Positions 44,875 to 54,231 of a DNA stretch of 64,000 nt are shown here, piece after piece. The DNA comes from Melioribacter roseus (lineage in GTDB: Bacteria; Bacteroidota; Ignavibacteria; Ignavibacteriales; Melioribacteraceae), in assembly GCA_020722005.1 (NCBI GenBank), contig DYLP01000006.1, forward strand, positions 1 to 64,000, read 5' to 3'. Position 1 is the first letter of the stretch; the number at the start of each line of letters is the position of its first letter. The notes beneath the pieces were generated by a model. The model did not search any database. It saw only the letters and a list, made by a program, of their open reading frames with translations, and was not told where the DNA came from. Made by a program: the position numbers and the translations under genes.

Positions 44875-45799
44875 CCTCTACTTCTTTTTTAGTCATGGAT
44901 GCAGTTTGTTCGACAATCTCGTACGCTTGTTTCATCATTTCTTCATTCACTTTTGGTAGCGGTTCGAATTTTGCAAACTTAACCATATCAGCATTACTAA
45001 AGAATTTCTCTGCCGTATCGATTATGTTTCCTCCGTCGTTGCTTTTTTTAAGTTCTTCAATAATTTCAGCAGATGTTTGCTCCAGTGCGTTGAATCCAAA
45101 TCTCTCCTCGAAATATCTTCTGATAATTTCAGTTATTTCGCTGTGATACTCTTTTATGAATCCTTGTTGCCATAATTTCTTTGCTTCAAGCTCTTTGAGG
45201 GAAACCAGCGCCTTTTCGTGCGGTGGTATCTTGACAACCGCTTTTTCCACAGTCATTCTCTTCTTATTTTTCCAGTAACGATAAGCAACATAAATGAGCA
45301 TAAGCACTACCAAGATACCCGTGATAATCAATAAAATCATTATCCAGTTGAGTGGTATCGTTACAGGAGCTTTGACGTCCTGGATATCTTTTGCCGGGTC
45401 GGTTTTTAACGCATGTACATTAATCGTCAAACCCTCGACTGCGGCAAAACCGGTGTCATTACCAGCAACATATTTTACGTAGAACGATGGAATGGTAACC
45501 CGGGCTGAATCGTAGTAAGAAAAAAGGTAATCATGCTTTTCAATTATTCTATTGTCAAGTCGTTTAATCTCAGTATGGAGCGTATCAATAAATTCAAGAT
45601 TCTTCAACGAATCTTTTATCGAAGGCAGTAAAATTTTTACATCTGGCGCGTGAACAATTTCCAGTTGATATTGAATATAGTCACCAATTTTATAATCGGA
45701 CGTGTCGGTTGTTGCTTTAAGCGAAATCTGTTGCGCATTAATTAACTGTGAAAATAAGAACCAAAAAAGGAGAATATTTGAATAACCGCATTTTACCAT
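44858..45799 (-). CDS. BatD-like/DUF4381-type protein of the Bat operon
   Basis: The 313-aa product has a signal peptide (1-22, ending INAQ), one beta domain (about 24-130), a membrane helix (about 152-175) and a cytoplasmic helical part that contains IIRRYFEERFGFNALEQTSAEI, read as IIRRYFEERFGF then NALEQTSAEI. It resembles a half-length BatD. It lies between DUF58 and batA, where such a gene is common in Bacteroidota. Confidence 0.75.
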   Translation of the reverse strand: MVKCGYSNILLFWFLFSQLINAQQISLKATTDTSDYKIGDYIQYQLEIVHAPDVKILLPSIKDSLKNLEFIDTLHTEIKRLDNRIIEKHDYLFSYYDSARVTIPSFYVKYVAGNDTGFAAVEGLTINVHALKTDPAKDIQDVKAPVTIPLNWIMILLIITGILVVLMLIYVAYRYWKNKKRMTVEKAVVKIPPHEKALVSLKELEAKKLWQQGFIKEYHSEITEIIRRYFEERFGFNALEQTSAEIIEELKKSNDGGNIIDTAEKFFSNADMVKFAKFEPLPKVNEEMMKQAYEIVEQTASMTKKEVEVAANV

Positions 45800-46674
45800 C
45801 TTCTTTCTCGCATCTTAAAAAATTCTACCAATGGCTTAATGTAGGGCTGGCTTGTATCTATTTCCACCGAATCGATCCTTCCGGAAACAAAAATCGATTT
45901 TCTGTATTCATTCAATCTTCTGATGGTTTCTGAATAATTTACTTCGAAATTCCTGTTGCTAGTATCAACATATCTTATTTCACCGGTTTCCGGGTCGTGA
46001 AATTTAATAAGTCCGAATCCATATAGTTCTTTTTCTCTTCTGTCGTTAAGAACAATTCCTACAAGGTCATGCTTTTTTCCAACTATTCTGATAACCTTAT
46101 CATAGCCTTCATCCAGAAAGTCTGATATCAAAAAAACAATTGCCCTTTTTTTAATTGCATGATTGAGGTATTCGAGAGCTTGTTTGATATTGGTGTTATT
46201 TCCCCGAGGTTCGAAGGAAAGCACTTCCCTGATTAATCGAAACAAATGAGTCTTTCCTTTTTTAGGTGGAATGAATTTTTCAATACGGTCTGTAAATAAA
46301 ATCAAACCGACTTTGTCGTTGTTTTTAAGTGCAGAGAAAGCAAGAATGGCACTTAATTCGGCAGCTAAACTTTGTTTGTTTTTCTCATTGCTTCCGAAAA
46401 GTAACGAGCCGCTCATATCTACCATTAGAATAACGGTCAGTTCGCGTTCTTCTTCAAAGACTTTAACATATGGATGCCCAAACCGTGCAGTCACGTTCCA
46501 ATCGATATTCCTGATATCGTCGCCGACTTGATATTCACGCACTTCGGCAAATTCCATTCCCCGCCCCTTAAATACCGAATGGTACTCGCCCGAGAACAAT
46601 TCGTTGACAAGTCCTCTTGTACGTATTTCGATATGTCTTACTTGTTTGAGTAAATCCTTGGTTGTCATTTTCAA
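45793..46674 (-). CDS. DUF58 domain protein
   Basis: The 293-aa cytosolic protein has the DUF58 signature GRGMEFAEVREYQVGDDIRN followed by IDWNVTARFG, then a VWA-like fold with MVDMSGSLLFG and FLISDFLDEGY. Such proteins are always linked to MoxR ATPases and are thought to be their substrates or partners. It is 8 bp after moxR and overlaps the next gene by 7 bp. Confidence 0.92.
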   Translation of the reverse strand: MKMTTKDLLKQVRHIEIRTRGLVNELFSGEYHSVFKGRGMEFAEVREYQVGDDIRNIDWNVTARFGHPYVKVFEEERELTVILMVDMSGSLLFGSNEKNKQSLAAELSAILAFSALKNNDKVGLILFTDRIEKFIPPKKGKTHLFRLIREVLSFEPRGNNTNIKQALEYLNHAIKKRAIVFLISDFLDEGYDKVIRIVGKKHDLVGIVLNDRREKELYGFGLIKFHDPETGEIRYVDTSNRNFEVNYSETIRRLNEYRKSIFVSGRIDSVEIDTSQPYIKPLVEFFKMRERRW

Positions 46675-46682
46675 TCTGAATA

Positions 46683-47666
46683 TTAAGGAACTTCCACTCT
46701 GTTAAGTATTGTCTGAATAATTTTTTCAGAAGTAATTTCTTCGGCTTCAGCTTCGTAAGTAACTGCAATTCTGTGCCTGAGAACGTCGTAGCAAATAGAA
46801 CGTACGTCTTCGGGAATTACGTATCCTCTCCTTCTAATGAAAGCCATTGCTCTTGCGCCTAAAGAGAGATTAATAGTAGCTCTTGGAGAAGCGCCGTAAC
46901 TAATCAGGTCGGTGAGTTCGTCCAGACCGTAATCTTTTGGATTTCTTGTGGCAAATACAATATCGAGTATATATTTTTCGACTTTTTCATCCATATAAAC
47001 TTCGTGTACAAGATTTCGTGCGCGCAGAATGTCGTCAGGATTTATAACCTGTTTGACTTCGGGTAAGTTATTAGACGAATTCAGTTTCATTATCTTTAGT
47101 TCTTCTTCTCTGGAAGGATATGTAATTTTAACTTTCAGCATGAAACGGTCGACCTGTGCTTCGGGCAACGGATATGTTCCTTCCTGTTCAATCGGGTTTT
47201 GAGTAGCCAGAACGAGAAACGGCTCATCAAGTTTGAATGTCGTATCACCAATCGTCACCTGGCGTTCTTGCATGGCTTCAAGCAATGCACTTTGAACTTT
47301 AGCAGGCGCTCGATTAATTTCGTCGGCAAGTATAAAATTAGAAAATACAGGTCCTTTTTTAATTGCAAAGTTGCCATCTTTTTGATTGTAAATTAACGTA
47401 CCGACAAGATCTGCAGGTAATAAATCCGGTGTGAATTGAATTCTTTGAAATTTTGCTTTCATTGATGATGCAAGAGTTTTTATGGCGAGGGTTTTTGCCA
47501 GACCGGGAACACCTTCTAAGAGTACATGTCCATTGCTCAATAATCCAACAACCAGCCGTTCGAGCATATATTTTTGACCGACAATTACTTTGCCGACCTC
47601 ATTAAATAGAATGTCAATGAACTCGCTTTCACGTCTGATTTTTTCGTTTAATGCCGAAATGTCCAA
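46683..47666 (-). CDS. moxR: MoxR-family AAA+ ATPase
   Basis: The 327-aa ATPase has Walker A GVPGLAKTLA, Walker B FILADEINRAPAK, sensor-1 ATQNPIEQEGTYPLPEAQ and the C-terminal lid with GASPRATINL. It heads the operon that includes DUF58 and the Bat proteins. It is expected to act as a chaperone-like motor on the VWA proteins. Confidence 0.94.
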   Translation of the reverse strand: MDISALNEKIRRESEFIDILFNEVGKVIVGQKYMLERLVVGLLSNGHVLLEGVPGLAKTLAIKTLASSMKAKFQRIQFTPDLLPADLVGTLIYNQKDGNFAIKKGPVFSNFILADEINRAPAKVQSALLEAMQERQVTIGDTTFKLDEPFLVLATQNPIEQEGTYPLPEAQVDRFMLKVKITYPSREEELKIMKLNSSNNLPEVKQVINPDDILRARNLVHEVYMDEKVEKYILDIVFATRNPKDYGLDELTDLISYGASPRATINLSLGARAMAFIRRRGYVIPEDVRSICYDVLRHRIAVTYEAEAEEITSEKIIQTILNRVEVP

Positions 47667-47843
47667 TTTGCCACCTCAATATTTTTTAAAATCGTACGGT
47701 TTAACAAAACTTGTATATAAAAGTTTCTATAAATTTTATGAAGTGTAAATATAAAAATATTCAAAATGAGTAGTGCAATTGAAATCCAAGTAATAGAATA
47801 TTTATAAATTTATTAAATTGAGAGTCAATAAAAGAGGTTTCTA

Positions 47844-48503
47844 ATGAAAAAATTAGTGGCTCTTTTTCTAATATTAATTTTCGGATGTGCACCACAACCG
47901 AAAATTGAATACAAGGAATATAAGGACAAACTGGTCGAAACTGCCCGACGGTGTTATGACCGTCAGCTTTTCTGGGGTTCGGGAGGTGATATCAGTGTTA
48001 AGGTCCCCGGCACAAACAAGTTTATTGTTAAATCGACTGGCTATTCACTCGGTTACCTCGATTATAATAAAATAACTACTATGACTTTAGACAATGATGT
48101 GATTGAAGGAAAAACTCCTTCGCACGAAGCTCCTATTCACGGTAACATCTACAAAATTAGAAAAGATGTGGGTGCAATTCTTCATATGCACGCTCCTTAT
48201 TCAACTGCGTGGGCAACCGCTGGAATGAAAGTACCTCCAGTAACTCAACAATCCGTTAAACTACTCGCAAAATGTGGCATCGTTAAATACTATCCAGTGG
48301 GATCAAATGAGCTAATAGATGAAATTACTAATTTATATAAAGACGAAGTTATAAAAGTAGTTTTCATGGAAAACCACGGCGTATTCGTCGTCGGCAAAGA
48401 TCTGGATGAACTGCTAAACAATGCTGAATTCGTCGAAAATACAGCTCGTATAGCTTATTTGTTAAAAGCAATTGGTACACCGAAGGAGTTCAAATTCGAG
48501 TAG
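47844..48503 (+). CDS. Class II aldolase/adducin fold protein with lipoprotein signal
   Basis: The 219-aa product begins with a lipoprotein signal, lipobox IFGC (Cys15), then a complete class II aldolase domain. It has GSGGDISVKVPG, the acid/ligand block SHEAPIHGNIY, zinc ligands in LHMHAPYS and the third His in MENHGVFVVG. Cytosolic members act on fuculose-1-P, ribulose-5-P or related substrates. Export of such an enzyme is unusual. GAGG precedes the ATG. It is a single gene and the substrate is unknown. Confidence 0.8.
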   Translation: MKKLVALFLILIFGCAPQPKIEYKEYKDKLVETARRCYDRQLFWGSGGDISVKVPGTNKFIVKSTGYSLGYLDYNKITTMTLDNDVIEGKTPSHEAPIHGNIYKIRKDVGAILHMHAPYSTAWATAGMKVPPVTQQSVKLLAKCGIVKYYPVGSNELIDEITNLYKDEVIKVVFMENHGVFVVGKDLDELLNNAEFVENTARIAYLLKAIGTPKEFKFE

Positions 48504-48684
48504 TATTCAGCGTCCAAATCGATTTGAATGAATACAAAAGCTACGACTCGAATAAAATTACGAACTAATTTATATAAGTCGAAAAAAATGTTTGGTTAAC
48601 GAAACCTTTATTCTAAAAGACTATCGTTTTATTCATAATTTATTTAGCCTATTAATTCTGACGACCAATCAATTTTTTGTTATT

Positions 48685-49201
48685 TATTGATCACTGAATA
48701 TGAAGTCATCGGGATTGTAACCGTTTTGTTTCAAAATTGAAAAAATTTTTTCTACAACTTTATTTTCTAATTTAGTAGTACGACTTAAAATCCATCCATA
48801 TTTTCGAGAAGGTGTTCCTACTATTGCCCATTTGTAATCCTTATCCAATCCGATAATCCAATAATCGCCCCAAACGGGACGCCACCCCAGAATACTGAAA
48901 AAGCTTACTTCCAGTTTGGAATTTGTTTTTTTTCGACAACGCGAGCTACGCCTTCCGCTTTATCTGTCTCTTCGTCTTCATCGATGCATGAATTTATTAC
49001 TTTAATCTCCCCGTTCTTTTTAATCGAGTAGTGCGCTGTAATTCCCTTTATGCAATGCTTCTGAAACTTATTAGGGATCTTGGCAATTTCGTACCAGAGA
49101 CCCATATACTTGTTAATGTCTACATAATCTACTGTTTTTAGTTCATTATTCTGTGCAAATAATAAACCAGTTAGAAGAAGGGATAAAAAGATAATTTTCA
49201 T
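48685..49201 (-). pseudogene. blc: Blc-type lipocalin, frameshifted
   Basis: The first frame (49201 to about 48930) has a signal peptide (1-16) and the lipocalin opening DINKYMGLWYEIAKIPNKFQ. A T8 run in the plus strand (about 48926-48933; A8 on the coding strand) then breaks the frame. In the next frame the family continues with KLEVSFFSILGWRPVWGDYW, IIGLDKDYKWAIVG and SRKYGWILSRT to a stop at 48685. Joining the frames gives a full-length bacterial lipocalin. One base in a homopolymer is the only defect, so sequencing error is a real possibility. If genuine, the protein is cut before half the barrel. Confidence 0.85.
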
Positions 49202-49221
49202 ATCCGATGCATTTTTTTAAT

Positions 49222-50199
49222 TTATAAATCCATTATTAACTTCAAATTTTCTTCTGTAACATTCAATAATCCGCTGGGAATGAGTCTCGGAGTAAGGATT
49301 TTCCAATTTTTATCTTTTTCGAATACCTCTTTGAAAAGCTTAAGCGCATCATCGATTCTGTTGTTATTTGCAAGCGTCACAGCAGTCCAGTATTTCATTT
49401 CGAGATTATCGGGAAACATTTCCATAGCAGCTGAATATTCTTTCATAGCAGTTTCCATGTCATTTTTTTCGACAGCCAGATCGCCGTTATTCATATGTTC
49501 GTATGCACGGTGTACTTTAAGTAATCGTTTGATTTCTTTTATCGGTTCTGGATGGTCGTCTACTCTTAAGTCGACCAATTTATCAATCCATATTTTACCG
49601 GTTGGTTTACCAGAAAAGACCAATAAAGCGGCTGATTGTTTGCCTCTGATATCGCCGCCAGCATTTTCGGCAGCTTCCAGAGCAGCTACCATTCTCTCAG
49701 CAAGAGGACCTTTTGAATTTTCAAATGCATTCGACATTGCACCCCATATTTTGTCGTTCGACATCAAATTGGCTTGAACGGAGTAATTTTTCCCTTCGAT
49801 ATGTCCGGCAGGTTGAATGCAATTCTTTCCCGTAAAAGCCGCTACATTTCCTCTGGCATCGAGGATGGCTAATTGTCTGTATTCCCTACCTTCGTCTTCT
49901 TTAAGAAGTTGTTCTACAGCTTGCTTTGGACTATATCCTTTTTTCAGGAGCTCCAATCCTCTCGGTCCGAAAGATACATTGACAAACGATTGAGTAGCAA
50001 CTACTCCTACTCCTGCTTCGCCCCAGCAAACCACAGTGCCCACAGAAAACCAATGCGATTGAACGGCAACGCCAATTTCTCCAGTAGTTGAATCGTACGC
50101 AACGATGGAATAAGTATGAGCTAAGGGATTATCACCATGAAATATTTGTGCCGTCATAACGACAAATGGAATTAACAACAAGTATATTATTTTCTTCAT
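49222..50199 (-). CDS. Exported DUF1028 (Ntn-hydrolase-like) protein with TPR end
   Basis: The 325-aa product has a signal peptide (1-17, ending MTAQ) and a DUF1028 domain (about 22-225) with THTYSIVAYD-like opening AHTYSIVAYDSTTGEIGVAV, VGVVATQSFVN and GRGPLAERM-type segments near KGPLAERMVAAL. A TPR-like pair follows (about 238-300). The family is predicted to be an Ntn-type hydrolase but its substrate is not known. It ends next to the lipocalin on the same strand. Confidence 0.85.
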   Translation of the reverse strand: MKKIIYLLLIPFVVMTAQIFHGDNPLAHTYSIVAYDSTTGEIGVAVQSHWFSVGTVVCWGEAGVGVVATQSFVNVSFGPRGLELLKKGYSPKQAVEQLLKEDEGREYRQLAILDARGNVAAFTGKNCIQPAGHIEGKNYSVQANLMSNDKIWGAMSNAFENSKGPLAERMVAALEAAENAGGDIRGKQSAALLVFSGKPTGKIWIDKLVDLRVDDHPEPIKEIKRLLKVHRAYEHMNNGDLAVEKNDMETAMKEYSAAMEMFPDNLEMKYWTAVTLANNNRIDDALKLFKEVFEKDKNWKILTPRLIPSGLLNVTEENLKLIMDL

Positions 50200-50258
50200 A
50201 ACTTTATCTCCCGATTGATGTGATAAAAATAACGCATAGAATAAGATTAGTCAATTTA

Positions 50259-50286
50259 TTTGCTATTCATATGGACAGGATATATT
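50259..50286 (+). promoter_or_regulatory. Possible promoter of the FKBP gene
   Basis: TTTGCT (50259-50264) and TATATT (50281-50286) are 16 bp apart, with the ATG of the FKBP gene at 50324 and GGGAG just before it. The -10 hexamer is good but the -35 is weak. Confidence 0.3.
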
Positions 50287-50323
50287 TTCAACAATCACAA
50301 TTTATTAATTTACGGGAGAACAA

Positions 50324-51007
50324 ATGAAATTAAACAAAATAATCGTATTACTTCTCGCTTCTGCAACATTAAGTTTAGCCCAGGAAGAATCCATTCTGAA
50401 AACAGCTGAAGATTCGATCAGTTATAGTGTAGGACAAAGTATTGGGAAGAATATCAGTGACCCTCAATTAAATATTAATTATGAAGTTTTGTATCGCGGC
50501 TTAAAAGATCAATCTGAAGGGAAGTCTCTTTTGACCGAAAGTCAGATTCAAACGATGATGATCAGATTAAATCAGAAACTAATTGCAATGCGTAATGCCA
50601 GGATCGACGAACAAAAAGTTAAGAATAAAAAGGCAGCCGATGAATTTTTAACTAAAAATAAAAACAAAGAAGGAGTGGTTACTCTTCCGAGCGGATTGCA
50701 GTATAAAGTATTGGTAAAAGGTGACGGTCTTTCGCCGAAAGAAAATAGTATTGTAAAAGTGCATTACAAGGGAACAACAATCGATGGTAAAGTTTTCGAC
50801 AGCTCGTATGACAGAGGCGAACCCGCTGAATTCGAACTCAATAGAGTTATAAAAGGCTGGACAGAAGCATTACAATTGATGCATGTTGGCGATAAATGGG
50901 TACTTTACATTCCACCCGAATTGGGTTATGGAGAAACTGGAGCCGGCGAAGTTATCGAACCGAATTCACTCTTGATTTTCGAAGTCGAACTGCTGGAAGT
51001 AAAATAA
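50324..51007 (+). CDS. FKBP-type peptidyl-prolyl isomerase, exported
   Basis: The 227-aa product has a signal peptide (1-20, ending LSLAQ), an FkpA/Mip-like N-terminal helical dimer domain (about 25-115, SYSVGQSIGKNI) and a C-terminal FKBP domain (about 120-227) with VKVHYKGTTIDGKVFDSSYD, GWTEALQLMHVG and YIPPELGYGE. It assists folding in the periplasm. The ribosome site GGGAG is strong, and a hairpin terminator follows. Confidence 0.9.
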   Translation: MKLNKIIVLLLASATLSLAQEESILKTAEDSISYSVGQSIGKNISDPQLNINYEVLYRGLKDQSEGKSLLTESQIQTMMIRLNQKLIAMRNARIDEQKVKNKKAADEFLTKNKNKEGVVTLPSGLQYKVLVKGDGLSPKENSIVKVHYKGTTIDGKVFDSSYDRGEPAEFELNRVIKGWTEALQLMHVGDKWVLYIPPELGYGETGAGEVIEPNSLLIFEVELLEVK

Positions 51008-51011
51008 AAAA

Positions 51012-51028
51012 GGGAGGCTATGCCTCCC
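51012..51028. terminator. Hairpin terminator between FKBP and trxB
   Basis: GGGAGGC (51012-51018) and GCCTCCC (51022-51028) form a 7-bp GC-rich stem with a three-base loop. A-rich sequence precedes it and T-rich sequence follows, so it can serve both convergent genes. Confidence 0.75.
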
Positions 51029-51038
51029 CATTTCTCTT

Positions 51039-51989
51039 CTAAGCCAATTCTTTTTCTTCCAACCAATGTTGTGCATCTAAAGCAGCCATACATCCCGTGC
51101 CTGCTGCTGTAATAGCCTGTCTATATTTCTTATCTGCAACATCACCTGCGGCAAAAACACCTTCTACGCTTGTACGAGTGCTGCCGGGTTTAGTAATTAT
51201 ATATCCCGTTTCATCCATTTCGAGCTGACCTTTGAAAAGCGATGTATTGGGTTGATGTCCTATTGCAATAAAAATACCATCGGCTTGAATTTCTGTTGTC
51301 GAACCGTCCTTAGTATTTTGAAGAATTGCGCCTGTAACAGATTTTCTTCCGTTTTCTTCTTTACCCACTATTTCTTTGATAACGGAATTTGTTATGAATT
51401 TTATTTTTGGATTTTTCTGTGCACGTTCGAGCATAATTTTAGAAGCTCTGAATTCATCTCTACGGTGTATAATTGTAACTTCAGAAGCAAATTTTGTCAA
51501 ATAAGTGGCTTCTTCCATTGCAGTATCGCCGCCACCAATTACGAGCACTTTCAAATCTTTAAAGAAAAATCCATCGCACGTTGCACAAGCCGACACACCA
51601 TATCCCATATATTTCTTTTCACTTTCAAGTCCCAATAATTTTGCAGAAGCTCCCGTTGCAATAATTACAGAATCTGCTGTGTGAATCTCGTTCTCGGCTT
51701 TAATTACAAAAGGACGTTTTGAAAAATCGACTTCGGTTACATTTTTGAATACGCATCTGGCTCCAAATTTGCAAGCCTGCTTTCTCATAATGTCCATTAG
51801 CTCAGGTCCCTGTATTCCATTTTCGAATCCAGGATAATTCTCCACTTCGGTAGTTATCGTCAGCTGCCCACCGGGTTGCATCCCTTCAAAAACATATGGA
51901 TTCAAATTTGCTCTTCCAGTGTATAATGCAGCTGTTAAGCCCGACGGACCGGATCCAATGATAATTACTTTGTGATGATTATTGTTCAT
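51039..51989 (-). CDS. trxB: Thioredoxin reductase
   Basis: The 316-aa FAD/NADPH enzyme reduces thioredoxin. It has the FAD motif [16 protein letters not shown] (12-27), the redox pair CATC (135-138), the NADPH motif [10 protein letters not shown] and the final FAD motif [19 protein letters not shown]. Length is typical. It probably uses NADPH; the reader could also consider ferredoxin-dependent homologues, but the GGGDTA motif argues for NADPH. Confidence 0.94.
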   Translation of the reverse strand: MNNNHHKVIIIGSGPSGLTAALYTGRANLNPYVFEGMQPGGQLTITTEVENYPGFENGIQGPELMDIMRKQACKFGARCVFKNVTEVDFSKRPFVIKAENEIHTADSVIIATGASAKLLGLESEKKYMGYGVSACATCDGFFFKDLKVLVIGGGDTAMEEATYLTKFASEVTIIHRRDEFRASKIMLERAQKNPKIKFITNSVIKEIVGKEENGRKSVTGAILQNTKDGSTTEIQADGIFIAIGHQPNTSLFKGQLEMDETGYIITKPGSTRTSVEGVFAAGDVADKKYRQAITAAGTGCMAALDAQHWLEEKELA

Positions 51990-52029
51990 AATATCTCCCG
52001 TATTTTAATTTCGTTAGATGTAAATATAT

Positions 52030-52962
52030 TCAATACGATTCAGAATCAAGCAGAAATTGCGCGTTTCGTTTTAGCCCATTTAACTTCGATCTTTTGATTG
52101 GGCTAATAGAAAATTTTTCCTTGAACTCTTCTTCAGTAATATTTTGAATATCTTCAATTAAAAATTCTTTCCCTATTAATGGTTTGAAAGTTTCCTCTTT
52201 TGTAGGCGAAGAAAATTTTTTATTCCATGGACATACATCCTGACAGATATCGCAGCCGAAAAGCCAGTTGTCAAATTTACCTTTGAACTCCGGCGGTATC
52301 TCCCCTTTGTTTTCGATGGTTAAATACGAAATGCATTTGTTAGCATCGACAACGTAATCTTGAACAATGGCATTTGTAGGACATGCATCAATACAAGCTC
52401 GACACGTTCCACATAATTCATTTGCTGTTCCCGTATATTCGAATTCCCGATTATTTATTAAAGTGGAAATAAAAAACCAGCTGCCTAAATACCTGTTGAT
52501 TATATTGGAATTCTTTCCCATCCAGCCGATACCGGCTTTAAGAGCCCATACTTTATCCATTACAGGACCTGTATCTACATAAGATTTCGATATAAAACCC
52601 TCGTCCAAATTTTTTAGTTCTTCTTCGAGTAGTTCGAGCTTATCCCATATAATCAGGTGATAATCTTTACCCCAGGCATATCTTGAAATTTTTCCGTGTC
52701 CCGGCAAATTAGAATGTTTTTCGTCTGTATAATAATTCAAACCCAAACTGATAATTGATTTTGCTTCGGGTAATATTTTTTTTATGTCTGCTCTTTTTTC
52801 GATATTTCTTTCCATGTATTGCATACCAGCGTGGTATTTTTGATCGAGCCATTGAGATAGCCTCTCTACTTCGTCTTGTAGAATTTGATACGGAGCAAAG
52901 CCTATTAAATCGAATCCAATTTCTCTTGCTTTTTCGATTACGATTTCGTTTGTAAGTTTCAT
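52030..52962 (-). CDS. queG: Epoxyqueuosine reductase
   Basis: The 310-aa enzyme reduces epoxyqueuosine in tRNA to queuosine using cobalamin and two 4Fe-4S clusters. Cluster motifs are CGTCRACIDACPTNAI and CDICQDVCPWN. KAGIGWMGKNSNIIN is the B12-proximal family signature. The protein is somewhat short but whole. It is followed on the same strand by trxB. Confidence 0.94.
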   Translation of the reverse strand: MKLTNEIVIEKAREIGFDLIGFAPYQILQDEVERLSQWLDQKYHAGMQYMERNIEKRADIKKILPEAKSIISLGLNYYTDEKHSNLPGHGKISRYAWGKDYHLIIWDKLELLEEELKNLDEGFISKSYVDTGPVMDKVWALKAGIGWMGKNSNIINRYLGSWFFISTLINNREFEYTGTANELCGTCRACIDACPTNAIVQDYVVDANKCISYLTIENKGEIPPEFKGKFDNWLFGCDICQDVCPWNKKFSSPTKEETFKPLIGKEFLIEDIQNITEEEFKEKFSISPIKRSKLNGLKRNAQFLLDSESY

Positions 52963-52993
52963 AATTCGATCTGAAATTCTGTATTACTTTTTT

Positions 52994-53329
52994 CTACCAA
53001 TTTGGGAATCGTTCAGTAATTCTCACGAATAGATCGTCTCCAATTAATTTTACTTCATAGACAGGTATACCTCGACTTCCATTAGGCAAACGACCATCTT
53101 TTAAATTAAATTTCCAGCCATGCAAGGGACAGATTACATATCCGTTTTCAATAATGCCGTCATACATAAGATGAGTCTTTTGATGCGGACAAATATTACT
53201 TATAGCATATACTTTATTATTAATTTTGAATAATGCAATTTCCACATCATCAACAAAGAATTGTTTGCCTTCCTCTTCTTTTAAATCATAGATTTTGCAA
53301 ATTTTCACAAAACCTTCCGGTATTTTCAT
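52994..53329 (-). CDS. Rieske 2Fe-2S protein (NirD-like)
   Basis: The 111-aa soluble protein has the two Rieske motifs: CPH at 47-49 (CPHQKTH) and CPLHGWKF with Cys67 and His70. It resembles the small subunit of nitrite reductase or ferredoxin components of dioxygenases. No oxygenase or NirB gene is nearby. It overlaps the upstream MBL-fold gene by 4 bp, so the two are translationally coupled. Confidence 0.88.
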   Translation of the reverse strand: MKIPEGFVKICKIYDLKEEEGKQFFVDDVEIALFKINNKVYAISNICPHQKTHLMYDGIIENGYVICPLHGWKFNLKDGRLPNGSRGIPVYEVKLIGDDLFVRITERFPNW

Positions 53330-54180
53330 GGCAGTTTTTCGAATTTTTCTTTGATAAAGATTATCCCTTTTTCATTGCGTTCAAGCGTTGCAGTAGTAGT
53401 AAATGGGTCGTGCTCGAAAAACAAAATCCAATTTTCTTCAACCGCTTTATTGAGTACATCGATTTTTTCGTTCAATGTAACCAGCGGTTGGAGGTCGTAG
53501 CCCATAATGTAAGGCAAAGGAATATGAGAAGTAAACGGAAGCAGGTCGGCACAGTAAAGGAGTGTTGTATCCGAATCGTAAATTTTTACAAGTTGCTGCG
53601 CAAAAGTGTGACCATTAATTACGATTAGTTCAATTCCTTCTGTCAGTTTTTGATTACCTTCTGTAAAAACGACCATATTTTTATCTACCAGAGGTTGATA
53701 CCGTTCATTAAAGTAACTCGCTTTATCTCTCAAAGAAGGGTTCATAGCCCATTCGTACTGCTTTCTCTGAATATAATAAGTGGCATTGGGAAATGAGGGT
53801 TGCCATTTGCCGTCAATTAATTTTGTTGCTCCTCCCGTATGGTCAAAATGTAAATGCGTTATAATAACATCCGTTATTTCTTCAGGATGTATGTCGTTTT
53901 GCGACAACGATTTTTCCATTGAAAAGAGTGAATTATCGATACAATAAATACTTGAAAATTTTTCGCTCCAGTTTGTACCGACGCCCGTATCAATTAAAAT
54001 TTTTCTTTCCGGAGAATTCAAGAGAAGACAACGCGCATGCAATACAATCCTGTTATTCTCGTCGGGAGGATTTGTCTTTTCCCAAAACACTTTCGGCACT
54101 ACACCAAACATAGCACCACCGTCGAGTTTGAAACTGCATGTTTCAAGTGGAATTAGTTGATATCTGTTTATTTTCATCAA
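53326..54180 (-). CDS. MBL-fold metallo-hydrolase
   Basis: The 284-aa enzyme has HLHFDHTGG, the di-zinc signature, INGHTFAQQ with the next His, a CADLLPF Asp, and a later EHDP (about 267). It resembles quorum-quenching lactonases and other metallo-beta-lactamase-like hydrolases. Substrate is unknown. Co-translation with a Rieske protein is notable, since some MBL proteins work with electron carriers, but no flavodiiron motif is present. Confidence 0.85.
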   Translation of the reverse strand: MMKINRYQLIPLETCSFKLDGGAMFGVVPKVFWEKTNPPDENNRIVLHARCLLLNSPERKILIDTGVGTNWSEKFSSIYCIDNSLFSMEKSLSQNDIHPEEITDVIITHLHFDHTGGATKLIDGKWQPSFPNATYYIQRKQYEWAMNPSLRDKASYFNERYQPLVDKNMVVFTEGNQKLTEGIELIVINGHTFAQQLVKIYDSDTTLLYCADLLPFTSHIPLPYIMGYDLQPLVTLNEKIDVLNKAVEENWILFFEHDPFTTTATLERNEKGIIFIKEKFEKLP

Positions 54181-54231
54181 TTTTTCCTATGTTTTTTGAA
54201 ATAAAAACATCAACTAAGATGAAGGTACATT

